Source: Polyodon spathula (lineage: Eukaryota > Chordata > Actinopteri > Acipenseriformes > Polyodontidae). Taken from it: 64,000 nt of DNA. A program made the translations under genes and the position numbers. The notes under the pieces are model-generated. The model ran no database searches. It was not told the DNA's origin and saw only the letters and a program-made list of their open reading frames with translations. Of this stretch, positions 25,000-35,702 are shown one piece after another. Position 1 is the first letter of the stretch. Every line of letters begins with the position of its first letter. Where the stretch lies: positions 25,566,147 through 25,630,146 of the forward strand of contig NC_054549.1 in NCBI RefSeq assembly GCF_017654505.1. Reading direction: 5' to 3'.

Positions 25000-25112
25000 A
25001 AGTTCACCACCAGGAGGCGTTCATGGCAGGCTTGGTACGAGACAACAGATGTTGCCAGTAATGATCAGATAGACCTGTGGGAAGAATATGTGCCTGCCAT
25101 AACGTCAAAAAA
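25000..25112 (+). repeat. 115-bp interspersed repeat, copy A
   Basis: Inverted relative to copy B at 8299-8415 and highly similar across its whole length. Just downstream lies the PIF/Harbinger Myb-like fragment, so the repeat may be part of that element, but copy B has no Harbinger coding beside it. Confidence 0.85.
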
Positions 25113-25151
25113 TAAGTCAAAGTAAGGTCAGCAGATTCCTTTTGGTACACG

Positions 25152-25340
25152 GCAAAGAAGAAGTTTGCTGAGGAAGAGTTAAGAGTCCTTACGCCCTCCA
25201 CTCAGCATGAAATTGTGTTATTTGGAAAAACCTCAGCCAACATCAGTTATGCTACCAAAGAGGCCATATGGTCTCCTTAGTGGAGAGTTAATGCTGTCGG
25301 TGTTACAAGGAGGCCAGTCAACCAGGTAATGAAAACGTAA
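25152..25340 (+). pseudogene. Harbinger Myb/SANT-like protein fragment
   Basis: Conceptual translation gives AKKKFAEEELRVL, then EIVLFGKTSA and WRVNAVGVTRRPVNQV. This follows the Myb/SANT-like DNA-binding domain found in the accessory protein of PIF/Harbinger transposons and in the domesticated gene NAIF1 (pattern: basic-Phe-xx-Glu-Glu-Leu, LFG, VNAVG). In Harbinger elements this protein helps the transposase bind DNA and enter the nucleus. Only about 60 residues remain, with an in-frame TAG between IWSP and WRVNAVG. It converges with the transposase fragment immediately downstream. Confidence 0.65.
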
Positions 25341-25344
25341 AATT

Positions 25345-25565
25345 CAGCTATTAGGTCTAGGATGACCTGTGGAGTGAGACGATAACACCTTACCATCGCA
25401 TCCTCTGGCATCCCAAACAAAATCACCCTGGGTTTGAATATATGGGGTCTTCTCTGTCTTGCCCTTCTCCTTTGAAGGTTTTCCTGCCTGTCCTCAACAA
25501 CTGCCAGGCGTCGCCACATCAGGCAGCAGCCATCCTGTGACAGCAGCCAATGACAGGTTTTTGAA
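25345..25565 (-). pseudogene. PIF/Harbinger transposase fragment (HARBI1-like)
   Basis: The minus-strand frame reads MWRRLAVVEDRQEN, RRPHIFKPRV and MPEDAMVRCYRLTPQVILDL. This corresponds to the N-terminal part of HARBI1-type transposases, where an RxFRLS/YRLTPQVIL-like block precedes the helix-turn-helix. HARBI1-like proteins run to about 350 residues; only about 60 are here. The frame then passes straight into the reverse complement of the Myb-like fragment, so an internal deletion has fused the 3' ends of the element's two convergent genes. The DDE catalytic residues are absent. Confidence 0.65.
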
Positions 25566-25982
25566 GTGTGGTTTTATACAGCTCTTAATTACTCGCTTCT
25601 ACAATGGTTTGCATCTTGTAAGAGGAGGTGCAAAGTTTGAGGGTCAGCAATTGCCCAATTGCATGGCAAAATCCTTACATCTCATTATATTGTTTGTGCC
25701 CACTTGGTATTCCAGATTCCAGCCCAATTCCATGCTCTTTTCTTCATTTGACTACATTTCAATATAATTTAATTGGCTTAATGATGGCAAAGTTCTAATT
25801 TGATAGCGGGTGAGAAACAGCTGGTATAAAACATTTACATGCGCCACATTTTTTGTGGTCGCTAAAGTCTCCCTTTACAGCAGCTAAACGGGGTTTGCGT
25901 GTGCAAAATGCAGATTTTGACTGTGACATGGGTGTTTTACAGTCACAAATCACTTTCTATGTATCCCTACATCAGCCCCTAA
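25566..25982. other. Probable Harbinger non-coding remnant
   Basis: Contains a short hairpin GCGCCACATTTTTTGTGGTCGC (about 25839-25860), a kind of palindrome I associate with Harbinger subterminal DNA. No terminal repeat was identified. Confidence 0.25.
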
Positions 25983-26300
25983 GTGTTAGCACATACATCT
26001 GTACTTACACATAATTATAATGTTTTCTAGCATAGTTACAATGTACTTAATATGTAAATATGTTTGCATGATATAACCTCATTCCTAATCATAACCCTAA
26101 TTCTAAACCTAACCCTAACTCAAAGCCTATCCTAACCCTTTTTTGATACAGTTGTGCATCTACATATACTGTGCAAAAAGATTTATACATAAATTACATT
26201 GTAACTATGTATGATAATATTGTAATTGTGTAAGTACACGTATATTTACAAAGTAACTACTATGTTAGTACACATTAATTATAGATTCTCAATGTAAATT
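25983..26300. mobile_element. Palindromic MITE-like element with telomere-like core
   Basis: Left arm 26001-26043 (GTACTTACACATAATTATAA onward) and right arm 26196-26237 are imperfect reverse complements over about 42 bp, sharing the run CATAGTTACAATGTA. The middle contains degenerate CCCTAA units (26095-26140) that resemble telomeric DNA but are too irregular to be an interstitial telomere. No coding sequence is present. A foldback or MITE-type element is inferred; its superfamily is unknown. Confidence 0.6.
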
Positions 26301-27600
26301 GTTACCAAAAAGGGAATAAAATGCATGACTGTACTACACATTACCTGCTCATTGTCATACTGCAGCTGGTCACATTTGTCACAGAATCCCCAGCCTCATA
26401 ATTTAATTTCCTTATTGGGTCAAAGTTCAGTATAAGTTACTTCTGATTTAGGTATTAAAAAACTCAAAATACTGATATTTTTTACACAAAAATAAATAAA
26501 TAAATAAATAAATAATTTGGAGGGTTGTTTACCAAAACTATTGATTACAAATATAGAATACTGTTTTACGAATATATTTATCTGGTTGTTTGCTGTGCCA
26601 GTGTTTGTGTTATGCTTGAGACTATGGGTCATTGATAAAAGGTGTCAGTTTACAGCTTCAGTATGGCAGTAAAATGTTGGTGCCAATCAGCTTTTAAAAC
26701 ACCCAATGCGGAAGTTAATTGCCATTGATTGGTACGAAATTGTAAAGGTGGAGGAAGGGCAGCTTTTCTTGTTTTGAAATGAACACATTAATACAGAGGT
26801 GTGTTCTGAAATGACAAGTGTCAGCACACCCCTAGTAGAAACAATGACAGGTAAATGGGTGATTGCTGTAGTAGCGAATTGCAACACCTATGCAATAGGG
26901 CCCAATTCAATTACCAGAAACCCAGACTGTGAAGTAGATCCCCAACCCCCTAACACCAGCCCCAGAAAAAAAGGAAACTGTGGAGCACAGCTGAGGCACA
27001 ACCTAAAAAAACCTTTTGGAAAGAGACACAATAGAAGCACAATCTGAAACAGCCTTGATGAACAACAAAACAGTAATCTGACAAGTAACAGTATATTTAA
27101 ACATTTAAATAAATGAATTATGTAATCAAATTAATCAATTTGATTACTAACGCAATTTAGTTAATATTGAAACATATTAAAAGCTTTAAACTGGTCACAA
27201 ACACATATTCATCACAGGCATCAATTGGATTTCTAAATGTTATTAAGTACAAAAGTTAGTATGAAAACATTTCTATAAAAAAACAAAAAAGCACGTCTGG
27301 ATTTCAAAGCCCGTAGTACAAATACATTTCATACAAGTCATAACTGAAAAAATGAATATCCCAAAAGTGTGTAATTTCTTTTTTATACTGAATGTTACTA
27401 TCCATTGTTTGTATCACATCTGCCAACAGCAATCACATGACCTTAACAACACTGACCTATTGTGCTCTCGCAGTACACCTCTAGTAGCATTAGGTCTGTT
27501 AGGCCAGTAATATACTGTAGTGGCAAACAGGTTTCATAGGGCAAGTTATTAATATTCCTGCAACTAAAACTATACTGTTAAGAAAATGCCTTCATTTTCA
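26301..27600. other. No gene recognised
   Basis: AT-rich sequence with an AAAT run at 26489-26515. Nothing else was assigned. Confidence 0.45.
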
Positions 27601-27639
27601 GATTGCAGTGTTAAATTCCAGGAAGAAAACTCGTGCATC

Positions 27640-28400
27640 AGCAGAATGACTGTAGCTCGCAGTCTGCATGAAAATTATTTGCATTCTCAGAGGCCGTTCA
27701 GGGGTAACATATTGACAGCTGAAAGATGAAATCGTCATCTTCTGTGGGCCAGAGAACATCTAAGGTGGTGGTAGAGAGAGTGGTGGAGTGTTTTATTCAC
27801 TGATGAATGACGTTTTGCCCTTGACAGTCCTGACGGAAAACAACGTGTGTGCAGACATCGTGGTGAGTGTTATGCTGACTATTGCATTGTTCAAGTCAAC
27901 CAGTGCGGCAGTGGAAGTGTGGTGATGTGGGGAGGAATCTCCTTTAACACAAGAATGCCTTTGGTGCAGATTGAGGTCAAACCTACTGCTCAGCAATACA
28001 TTGAAGTCCTTGAGGCAACAGTTTTTCTGTTCCTGCAAGCCAACTGCATGCGGAATGTCAATTTTACAGCAGGACAATGCAAGACCACACAGTTCTAGGC
28101 TAAAAATTGCATGACTTCAAGAAAACGATGTCGTTGTCTTGCCGTGGCCAGCTTTTTCTCCTGACAGCTGAACATCAAATAGAACATCTGTGGGACCAGA
28201 TCGCCAGTGCATCCCAGGAGACAACCGTGTGGCAAAACATCCCACGGCAGTCTATCCAGAGGCTGATCAGGTCTATGCATCAACGCTGCCAGGATTGTGT
28301 TAATGCTCAGGGAGGTCATTATGGCAAGGGATGGAATTATGCTCAGGGATGGCAAGTTAAGGCCATATTAGCACCACCAAAATGTGCTCCGCTGTTCATT
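27640..28400 (+). pseudogene. Tc1/mariner (DD34E) transposase relic
   Basis: Frames in order carry LLWAREHLRWW, then LFTDE*RFALDSPDGKQRV, then SVVMWGGISF, then QQDNARPH, then VLPWPAFSPD, and finally IEHLWDQI. These are the Tc1-family catalytic blocks holding the first Asp (TDE), second Asp (QDNARPH) and Glu (IEHLWD). The gene is broken by stop codons, one directly after the first catalytic Asp-Glu, and by frameshifts near 28080-28165. The N-terminal paired-type DNA-binding region is almost entirely gone, and no terminal inverted repeats were found. It cannot encode an active transposase. Confidence 0.85.
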
Positions 28401-28759
28401 AGCCATGCTTTTTAAGGCATGTAAAGCCTTAATTATATGCATGTACAAATTCTAAAAGTCTGTGATACTAAAATTAGATTTATGAAGCAGCAAAACAGCA
28501 GTGCCATTCCTTAAAGAGTTCACAAACAAGACAGATTTCAAATTGGTCTTGTTTGGGGCTGTGGCAGGCTGGCGAGTGGATAGAGGCCCAGAGACAGTCT
28601 GTAGTTCAAAAAAATAATTATTTTATTATAAATACACAAAAATAAAAGGGCACAAGGGCCAAACAAAGATGTTCAAACACACAAAAAAGACCAGTACAAA
28701 AAACAAACTTACAAAAATAAAGGTTTCCAGGCTGGGCAATGCCTTCACTGGATGTAGAC

Positions 28760-28843
28760 ATCACAAATCACAAATCACAAATCACAAATCACAAATCACA
28801 AATCACAAATCACAAATCACAAATCACAAATCACAAATCACAA
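28760..28843. repeat. 7-bp tandem repeat (ATCACAA)12
   Basis: Twelve uninterrupted units of ATCACAA inside the solo LTR. Its regularity suggests expansion after insertion. Confidence 0.97.
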
Positions 28844-28916
28844 AAAAACCCCACAAACACCAACCTGCTTCCTCAGCTCCCTCCTCCTAAATGAGAAGCA
28901 GAGGCCTCCCTTTATG

Positions 28917-28981
28917 TCAGGTGGCTGGGCGCTGATTGATCATTAATTAACCTAATCAACTAATCAACCCCAGCCACCTGA
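28917..28981 (-). repeat. U3 inverted repeat, perfect 13 bp
   Basis: The arm TCAGGTGGCTGGG (28917-28929) is exactly complementary to 28969-28981. The 39-nt loop holds CATTAATTAA and CTAATCAACTAATCAA. Confidence 0.95.
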
Positions 28982-29065
28982 ACATAATAAACCCAGGCAG
29001 GTGGGGGAATTTAACCCCATCCCTGCCAGTTTCTAAAGGGCAGAGCTTTGCTCTGCTACAGGGGC

Positions 29066-30149
29066 AAAGAAAAAGTCAGAAAACAGTTGATAGGAAAGAG
29101 CATTATGGCAGCAGTCATATAGGGGCTTGGAAAATTCACAGTATTTTTAAAAGAAATTCACTATTGACAATAAAAATAAAAAATAACAAACTTCACAGAG
29201 TGTGAAACATTTTATTAAAAAAAACAAACAAACACATTTTCTGTTTACGTCATATTCAATTGATGTATGTTGCCTAAAATATGTTCATCAAGAACATCAC
29301 CCAAAAACCAAGGCTGAAACATTTTAACATTTAAACTACTGAGTCAACTCTGTACATTGTAACTCGATTCACTATTGAATTTAAAATGATTTGTGTTGGC
29401 TACAAAAAAAAAAACAACAAGCAGAAAAAATAGATTTTTTTAAAAAACAACCTTGAATGGCAAATTCAGCAACATTTTCGAGTTTTGTAAACCTTTAAAA
29501 CTTATATTGACACATCAATTAAAATGGCTGTGTAATTAACCTATTTTGCTGCCTTTAATCCCAAAATACAAGTATTCTACATAGGAGAAATGTTAACTGC
29601 AAAACCTGAAATGACAAAACCAATGCTTTTGTGTTTTTCTTTATACACACTGTACATTAGTAGTATATTGAAATGTCATTATACAGTATGAGGAATTCAC
29701 CAATCATGAAGCTGGTATTTGTTTAACCCTGTTGCCATAGTTACCAAATGCACTGCATTGAGCTGGACTGTGTATAGCTATTGTAGCACTGAAATGAACA
29801 GGGGAGGTGAAGAGTACAGTAATGTAAAATACTGTAAGGAAAATAAAATGTATGTTTTTCACAGTAGGCCATCAAATCCATGAAATTCGTGATATCGTGA
29901 ATTTTCAGGGGCATTTCTTATGAAGGAGAGTGCAGGCTCATAACCTTCCTGAACAACCCAGGAACAGAGGGATGGAACTGAGAAGGGAGAGTATTTAGGG
30001 TCTGCATTACCCTTTCTCATCTCCCTGAGGATGAAATTATAGCTTGATACCAACCATTTCATTATGTACAATTGTTTGTATTCATCGTTTAATAAACTTG
30101 GTTCGTTAGTTATCCTTTTCATTATGTATATTTGGTTTTATTCGTCGTA
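29066..30149. other. No gene recognised
   Basis: AT-rich sequence. The minus-strand open frame 29859-30122 has no motif I recognise. Confidence 0.4.
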
Positions 30150-30150
30150 C

Positions 30151-30217
<67 letters not shown>
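30150..30217. repeat. (AAT)n microsatellite
   Basis: About 68 bp of AAT trinucleotide repeat, possibly derived from an L2/SINE tail of the same composition. Confidence 0.95.
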
Positions 30218-31550
30218 TATAGTCATGACACTTAGTCAACACGAGTCGTTGCCTCTCCAAATGACCTACCTATTGTTCAATTGAGGTAGCCCATTTGGAA
30301 GGGAGGCACTATTTTTCAGATTAGTCTGTTAATCTGTGCTACCGGTAGCCCATTTTGAGGGTTTCAGAATACTAGCGCAGTAGAATATTCGCATTTAAAT
30401 GTGCCAGCTTACGTCAAGACGCTGTAATTTTGGGCCAGTTAATACATTCGGGATGAGGTCAAATTTGTGCCGTGGCAGAGAGGGCTACTTTACATTTTGA
30501 CAATTTAGCCCTGTATCGATTGATCTAGATGCATGACCCTAATTACCTTTTCCTCCTCCTCCTCCTCAAAAAAAAAAAATGCTAAAAGTTTGGGCCTTAT
30601 CTTCGCTACTAAAATATGCTATATATTAATAGGTAAATGTCTGGTGTGCATTTATAGGTCAATATTCCCGGAAACCCAACTGTATCAGAGGCATAATCAA
30701 TAAACAATTACACTGTGATAAATAACCCTGGTGTAGTTATGAGTAAATGTGAGGCTATGGTGTAGCATGGAGACTATGAAGCTGGGAATTTATAAATACA
30801 ATCCTCTGGAAGCCTTAAATCAGGCTGCTGCTTTCCTTTTTAAATCAGCTTTCTAGGTTATGATAAAGTTGTTAACTTGGAGCTGAAACTCATCAGAAGA
30901 AGAAATATTCTTGTCTAATAAACGTTTATTATGGTATGCCATTGTTAAATCGTAGCAATGTGTTGTAACCATGGGAGAAAACATACTAAAGCACATACAG
31001 TACATGAATAGTCAATCTCAGCAAGCTACAGTAAACCATGATGAAAGTCATAGTTAACCACGGTAAAAGCATAGAATAAGTGGAAAAGACAGTATTGTGT
31101 GATGCACATTACAGATCCCAACCCCTGTCGGTGAGATGAGTTTAAAAGTTCTATAAGCACAATGCATACAAGCCTGTTTTGTATCAGTTAAGACGCTCGC
31201 TTGCAGTGTGCCTCTTTCTGGGTAGTCGCTGCTATGTTACACAGGGAAGGAAGAACAATTATAAACTAGAAAAACACCCCTCTATTTTACAATGCTGCAA
31301 TTTTGGAAATGTTGTAGCTCTTGCTCTAAATATACTTGTTTTTTTGCAGTGGAGTCAAAGCTGCAAGTACTATATAGGAGTACTTAATGCACCAACACTA
31401 ATTACTTGGTATGCTAAATAATAATTTTGTATTACTAACACAGCTCACAATTTCTCTAATGCATCCCTGCTGTAAAACTTTACTATACATAGGGTCTAAC
31501 ACCCACAAAAGTGGGATTTGAATAAAAGGTTGATTTAAATCTGGGCAAGC
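30218..31550. other. No gene recognised
   Basis: AT-rich sequence. A loose AGTAAACCATG / GTTAACCACGGTAAAAGC repetition occurs at 31025-31075. Confidence 0.4.
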
Positions 31551-32340
31551 TGACAAGTGCAACCACAGTACAAACACACAAAACACAGTCTTGGCTTTAA
31601 GGCAATTTATTAGTCTTCTATCCAGCCTCTAAATACCCAGCAAGTAAAGTGCACTAATTATAAATAGCAAAAGTAAATCACTGCAAACAAAAAAACAAAT
31701 CAATCGAACAATAACTGGTGCACCAAGACATGCACACAGAAGAAAATACTATAACACAGTAACAATTCCAAAACACACACAAAAAAAGTAAATGTCACAG
31801 CACAAGAACAATTCCAAAACACAGAAGGGGCACCAGATTTACCAGAAAAAAAACAAACAAAAAAAAAAAACAGCCTCAGTGTTTAGTCAAACAAAAAAAA
31901 GAAAATACTTTAAAACTTTTTTTATAAAATCTACCACAAGAATAAAAACTATATAGAAAAATAATAAGTTAACTTTAATAACACTAAAATTATCCAAGAA
32001 AGAAAAGAAAAGAAATACAACAAAAAATAAATTTAATCACGGGTCCCCCTTGGTACAGAGGAAAAATCACCACTAGAATCAAGCCAACCCTAATGGTTTG
32101 GCCAGCCAGCACACTCCTGTTTGAAAATCTTTAGGAGGGGAGGGGCCTCCCCTCAAACCCCTTGGTTGCCTCTGCTTAAATACCAATCACTACCACCCAC
32201 GTAATCAATCAACCTCTCCCCGCATGCTGACAACCACCCTCTGTACCCGGGTGAGCTTACAACCTTATTAAAAGTACAAAAAACACAATTTCACTAATCA
32301 ACATAAACAAACAGTACATACAACAACCAAAACCAAACAG
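31551..32340 (-). mobile_element. Possible LTR-like element, minus orientation
   Basis: Read on the minus strand: a TATA-like GGTATTTAAGCAG (about 32172-32184), GC-rich sequence after it, and an AATAAA signal near 31608-31613. The terminus reads GCACTTGTCA at 31551. No target duplication was found, and the 5' edge is a guess. Confidence 0.35.
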
Positions 32341-33205
32341 CTTTGGCTAGTCAGCAACTAGCAGGAATTCACTGAAGAGAAAGCCAATCTTTGAGTTCGA
32401 CCGGAGAGTAACACGGAGTATACGCCATTCATTAAATCTTGGACAGGAAGATAATGCGTCTCTAATCACTCGTCTACAGACAAACAAACAAGAGGTTACA
32501 AACTCCACATCGCATTAGGAAGAAAATTACCATAGAAAAATACCAACAAAATATTTGCAAGAAAGTTAATGACAATAAAACAAAGGTTACAATTCAGCCT
32601 AATGCCAGAACCAATGAGCACTTTCCCTACATTAGTAGGAAGTCCTGCCCCATACCCAGTCAAGCGAATGAGAGTATCCAGGGGGATATAAAAGAGGAAG
32701 GACAGGAAGGAGGGAGGAGCGGTGTAGGGAAGTAGTCTGGTTGTGGCTGCTGAAGGAAAACTGGTTGCTGGAATCATTAAATTGTTGGAAGAGAAGGAAA
32801 AGGAGAGTCTTGGATACCCTGAAAGAAGGATTCTGGCTAGAGGATAATTAACAGATTTGGATTCCTTTGTTTTTTTTTTATTTGGGGATTTTTGTTGTTT
32901 CAGGACTGTGCTACAATTTTTATGTTTATTTATTGGATTTTTTTTTTGTTTATGTACCGCACATATGTGATTGCTTTTCATGTCCCGTCATATTGGGCTG
33001 TTTTTCTTAAAAGCTGGGCTATCCAGGTTTGAGCAGCCGATGCCAGGAATCCAGTGACCAGTGAAGAGAGAGAGAAGGGGAGTGACGTTCATTATTATTC
33101 TCATATTCTTATAATACTTTGATATATTACAATCTGTATATCTGTAACTTATATTTACCCACCATGAGTCGGCTTTGTGTACTGTCAGGGTATGCCTGAA
33201 GCCCA

Positions 33206-33277
33206 CCAGGGTGATACTTACCTGTTCCACTTCGGAGATTGAGGTCCAGGGGTCCATTCCAGGGTGATACTTACCTG
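33206..33277 (-). repeat. Duplicated 19-bp motif containing a splice-donor consensus
   Basis: CCAGGGTGATACTTACCTG occurs at 33206-33224 and again at 33259-33277, 53 bp apart. Read on the minus strand each copy contains CAGGTAAGTAT, a full match to the 5' splice-site consensus. Confidence 0.85.
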
Positions 33278-33684
33278 TCCACCAGTGGGGTCGAAGTCCA
33301 GGTCCAGGCAACAGTCAGGTTCCAGAACCGGAGAGAGAGAGGGAGATGCACGAAAGTCAAAGATAATAAAAATAAAGAGTGCATGAGAAAGCTATACTTA
33401 TTGTTGTAAATGTTTCTGACGGCCTCCTTCTTTGCCCCCCCCTTCCCACTTTCAGGTTTCCTGGGTTCTCCATCTTCATGTTCTTCAGTGGGTTGGCGTA
33501 TCGTTGCAGTGAGGTCCAATGGAGGTTCGATATGTAGGATAGTGGATGTCGGGACGAGTGGGCAGCTGAGCGGTTTGGGAATCAACTATAATCAGACTTC
33601 CAATACTTTTACTGGACTCTTTGTGTGGCAGCTAAACATTATTTGAGAAACAATAAAATTTGTCGTAACCTTCCTAGGTTTCAC

Positions 33685-33688
<4 letters not shown>

Positions 33689-33725
<37 letters not shown>
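33689..33725. repeat. (TG)n microsatellite
   Basis: Uninterrupted TG run of about 37 bp. Confidence 0.97.
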
Positions 33726-33726
<1 letters not shown>

Positions 33727-33889
33727 GGACCCCTGGGAATCAAAAGAACCTGTTCAGGGAAGATTATTACTACTCGGTCATAAAGGTCCTTGCCCCTTTC
33801 AAACTCAACTTGGCGTGGTTGGTACTATTCAAATTATTTATTTACTTGTGGTGACCCCTGGTCCTCCCACCCCTGACACGACCATATCA

Positions 33890-35120
33890 TGAAATTCAAC
33901 ATTATTTAAGAGTTACTCATATTTATTAAAGGGAATGGCTAGGTAGGTGTGGCTCAGGATATTGTCTTTCGGTCAGAAAAGAGATGCCCTCCTGAGGTGA
34001 GACCTCTAACAGCCATCACAGGTCATCCAGGGCTGGATGATAGGACAAATCATCCCCTGAAAGGGAGATGCAGCTGCAAAGGAGGAGGAAAGAAACTTCA
34101 CAGCGGCAGAATGGAGGTCCCAACATTTAAATCACTGAGGTAAAACAATGAGGGAAGAATATTATGGTACCTCTCAAATGTTTCATTGATTCAGTTAGAA
34201 AACAATGTGAGAATCTGTCTTTACAGACACCAAACACTGATTTAAAATCTATAAATGTTTGGAAAAATATCAACATACTATACAATATGCAATTCTTAAA
34301 CAGTTTCTACACACAAAAAATGATGTAGCTTCTAAAATGAGAGGTGCTTTTTTGTGACATGTATCTATTCCAGGCAGTTAGAACATACAATGGTTGAGTT
34401 AAGCTGCACAAAATGGAAATGTCATTTATCTTTATTTGCCAGCTCCCTGGGGTTATGTTCCTTTCAAGGGTAACTACTTGCAAATAGGATGGAGAATGGA
34501 GAACACGGGGCCTCATGGGTACTAAAAGGTTTGACTCATGGCTGCTTACTGATTGCTGTTGGGCCACTTTTGTATTTCTTTATTTAGTTATTTCTTTACT
34601 TTTTTTAGAGCAGTTTGAATCTTGACAGTGGCTCGGTCAATACAAGCATGAGACTTACAGCACATCACTTCACAGAATACTATGGGGGCCCCTCCCACAG
34701 GGGCCTGCCACAACAATATGCTCTCCAGCTAGAAATAATTACTTATGTCTACTTTTCTAGGCTAGGTTATTTATTACAGTTTCATCTTGTGAAATATGTT
34801 AGCAGGAATCACTGTGGGCCAAACCATTTATATTGGACTCTCTGTAAAACATTGCAATCACTGTATTGTTTTGGAAATGCTAGGGGAAATACAGAAAAAT
34901 ATACACTGAAAAACTAATGTGAACAAAACAGATGGTCAACAAGGGCTGTTGTAACAAACCTCTTTATAACCCTTTTAACTGTATCGCATGCCTATTGTAT
35001 ATTAATGTTGCCTTTTAAATAACCTCTAGTCCCATCCCAAAGATTTTCAAACTACTGTATGTTGGATGGGCTCCCACTGACAGAGGAAAGAAGCTTTTAT
35101 GAATTTAATCAGTATCATGT

Positions 35121-35122
<2 letters not shown>
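33890..35122. other. No gene recognised
   Basis: Mixed-composition sequence. ATCACTGAG|GTAAAA near 34131 resembles an exon end, but no protein motif supports an exon. Confidence 0.4.
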
Positions 35123-35185
<63 letters not shown>

Positions 35186-35188
35186 TAT

Positions 35189-35256
<68 letters not shown>
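35123..35256. repeat. Compound (TA)n-(CA)n microsatellite
   Basis: TA from 35123 to 35177, then CA to 35256 with one small interruption (ATATAG). Confidence 0.97.
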
Positions 35257-35258
<2 letters not shown>

Positions 35259-35702
35259 GAATGGGCCTTGCAGCTTGGGTTCATTTTGCCCTTTTAAATA
35301 CAGACCTAGGCACAATATTGATGATTTTAGTGTGTATACGCATTTTTATTATTTACAATAATGAAATAAAAATAAAACAGAAACGCTAACTAAACTTTTC
35401 TTCAAACCCTAAACTAATGATCTGGACAGCTTAGCTGTTTACCAGTATAAAAACACCAAAATCAATTAAAACACTAAAGTATAAACAAACAAAAAAAACA
35501 CAGTTTTTTTTTTCTTTCTCTTCACTGTGACAGCCTTGTTCCCTTTTAATGGAATGACAACCATTACCAAATATGAAGAGCTCTCTCTGACCGCCAATGA
35601 CAGAGCATATATAAAAAAGCTGCCTTATCAGGGCCCTGCTGTGAGGGGGAAGTCCCTCCCACCTCCTGCTGAAGAGGGACGTCCTCATCGTAGCATATCA
35701 CC
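35257..35702. other. No gene recognised
   Basis: No motif or repeat was assigned. Confidence 0.4.

Larger units (their letters stand above)
28560..29060 (-). mobile_element. Solo LTR with perfect 5-bp target duplication
   Basis: Flanks 28555-28559 and 29061-29065 both read GGGGC. On the minus strand the element starts TGTAGCAGAGCAAAG and ends CCAGCCTGCCACA, giving TG...CA termini over 501 bp. It has a perfect 13-bp U3 inverted repeat (28917-28981) abutting a TATA-like ACATAAAGGG, and a poly(A) signal AATAAAA near 28627. A 7-bp tandem array (28760-28843) lies inside the transcribed half. No internal coding region remains. Confidence 0.9.
32640..33880 (+). mobile_element. Possible long LTR-like element, plus orientation
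   Basis: A TATA box (GGATATAAAAGAGG at 32683-32696) lies far upstream of an AATAAA signal (33652-33657). The block ends near CCCACCCCTGACA, like the other LTR edges in the window. Termini and target duplication are unresolved, and no gag, protease or polymerase motif was found. It also contains a 53-bp-spaced duplication (33206-33277) and a TG microsatellite. Confidence 0.35.

Noticed and set aside
26095..26140. Interstitial telomere
   Set aside because: The CCCTAA units are irregular and sit in the core of a palindromic element.
28669..28890. Protein with SQITNHK repeats
   Set aside because: A reading of the 7-bp tandem array inside a solo LTR.
32496..32981. 161-codon minus-strand open frame
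   Set aside because: Low-complexity Lys/Asn/Ser and hydrophobic content with no known domain. It lies antisense within LTR-like sequence.
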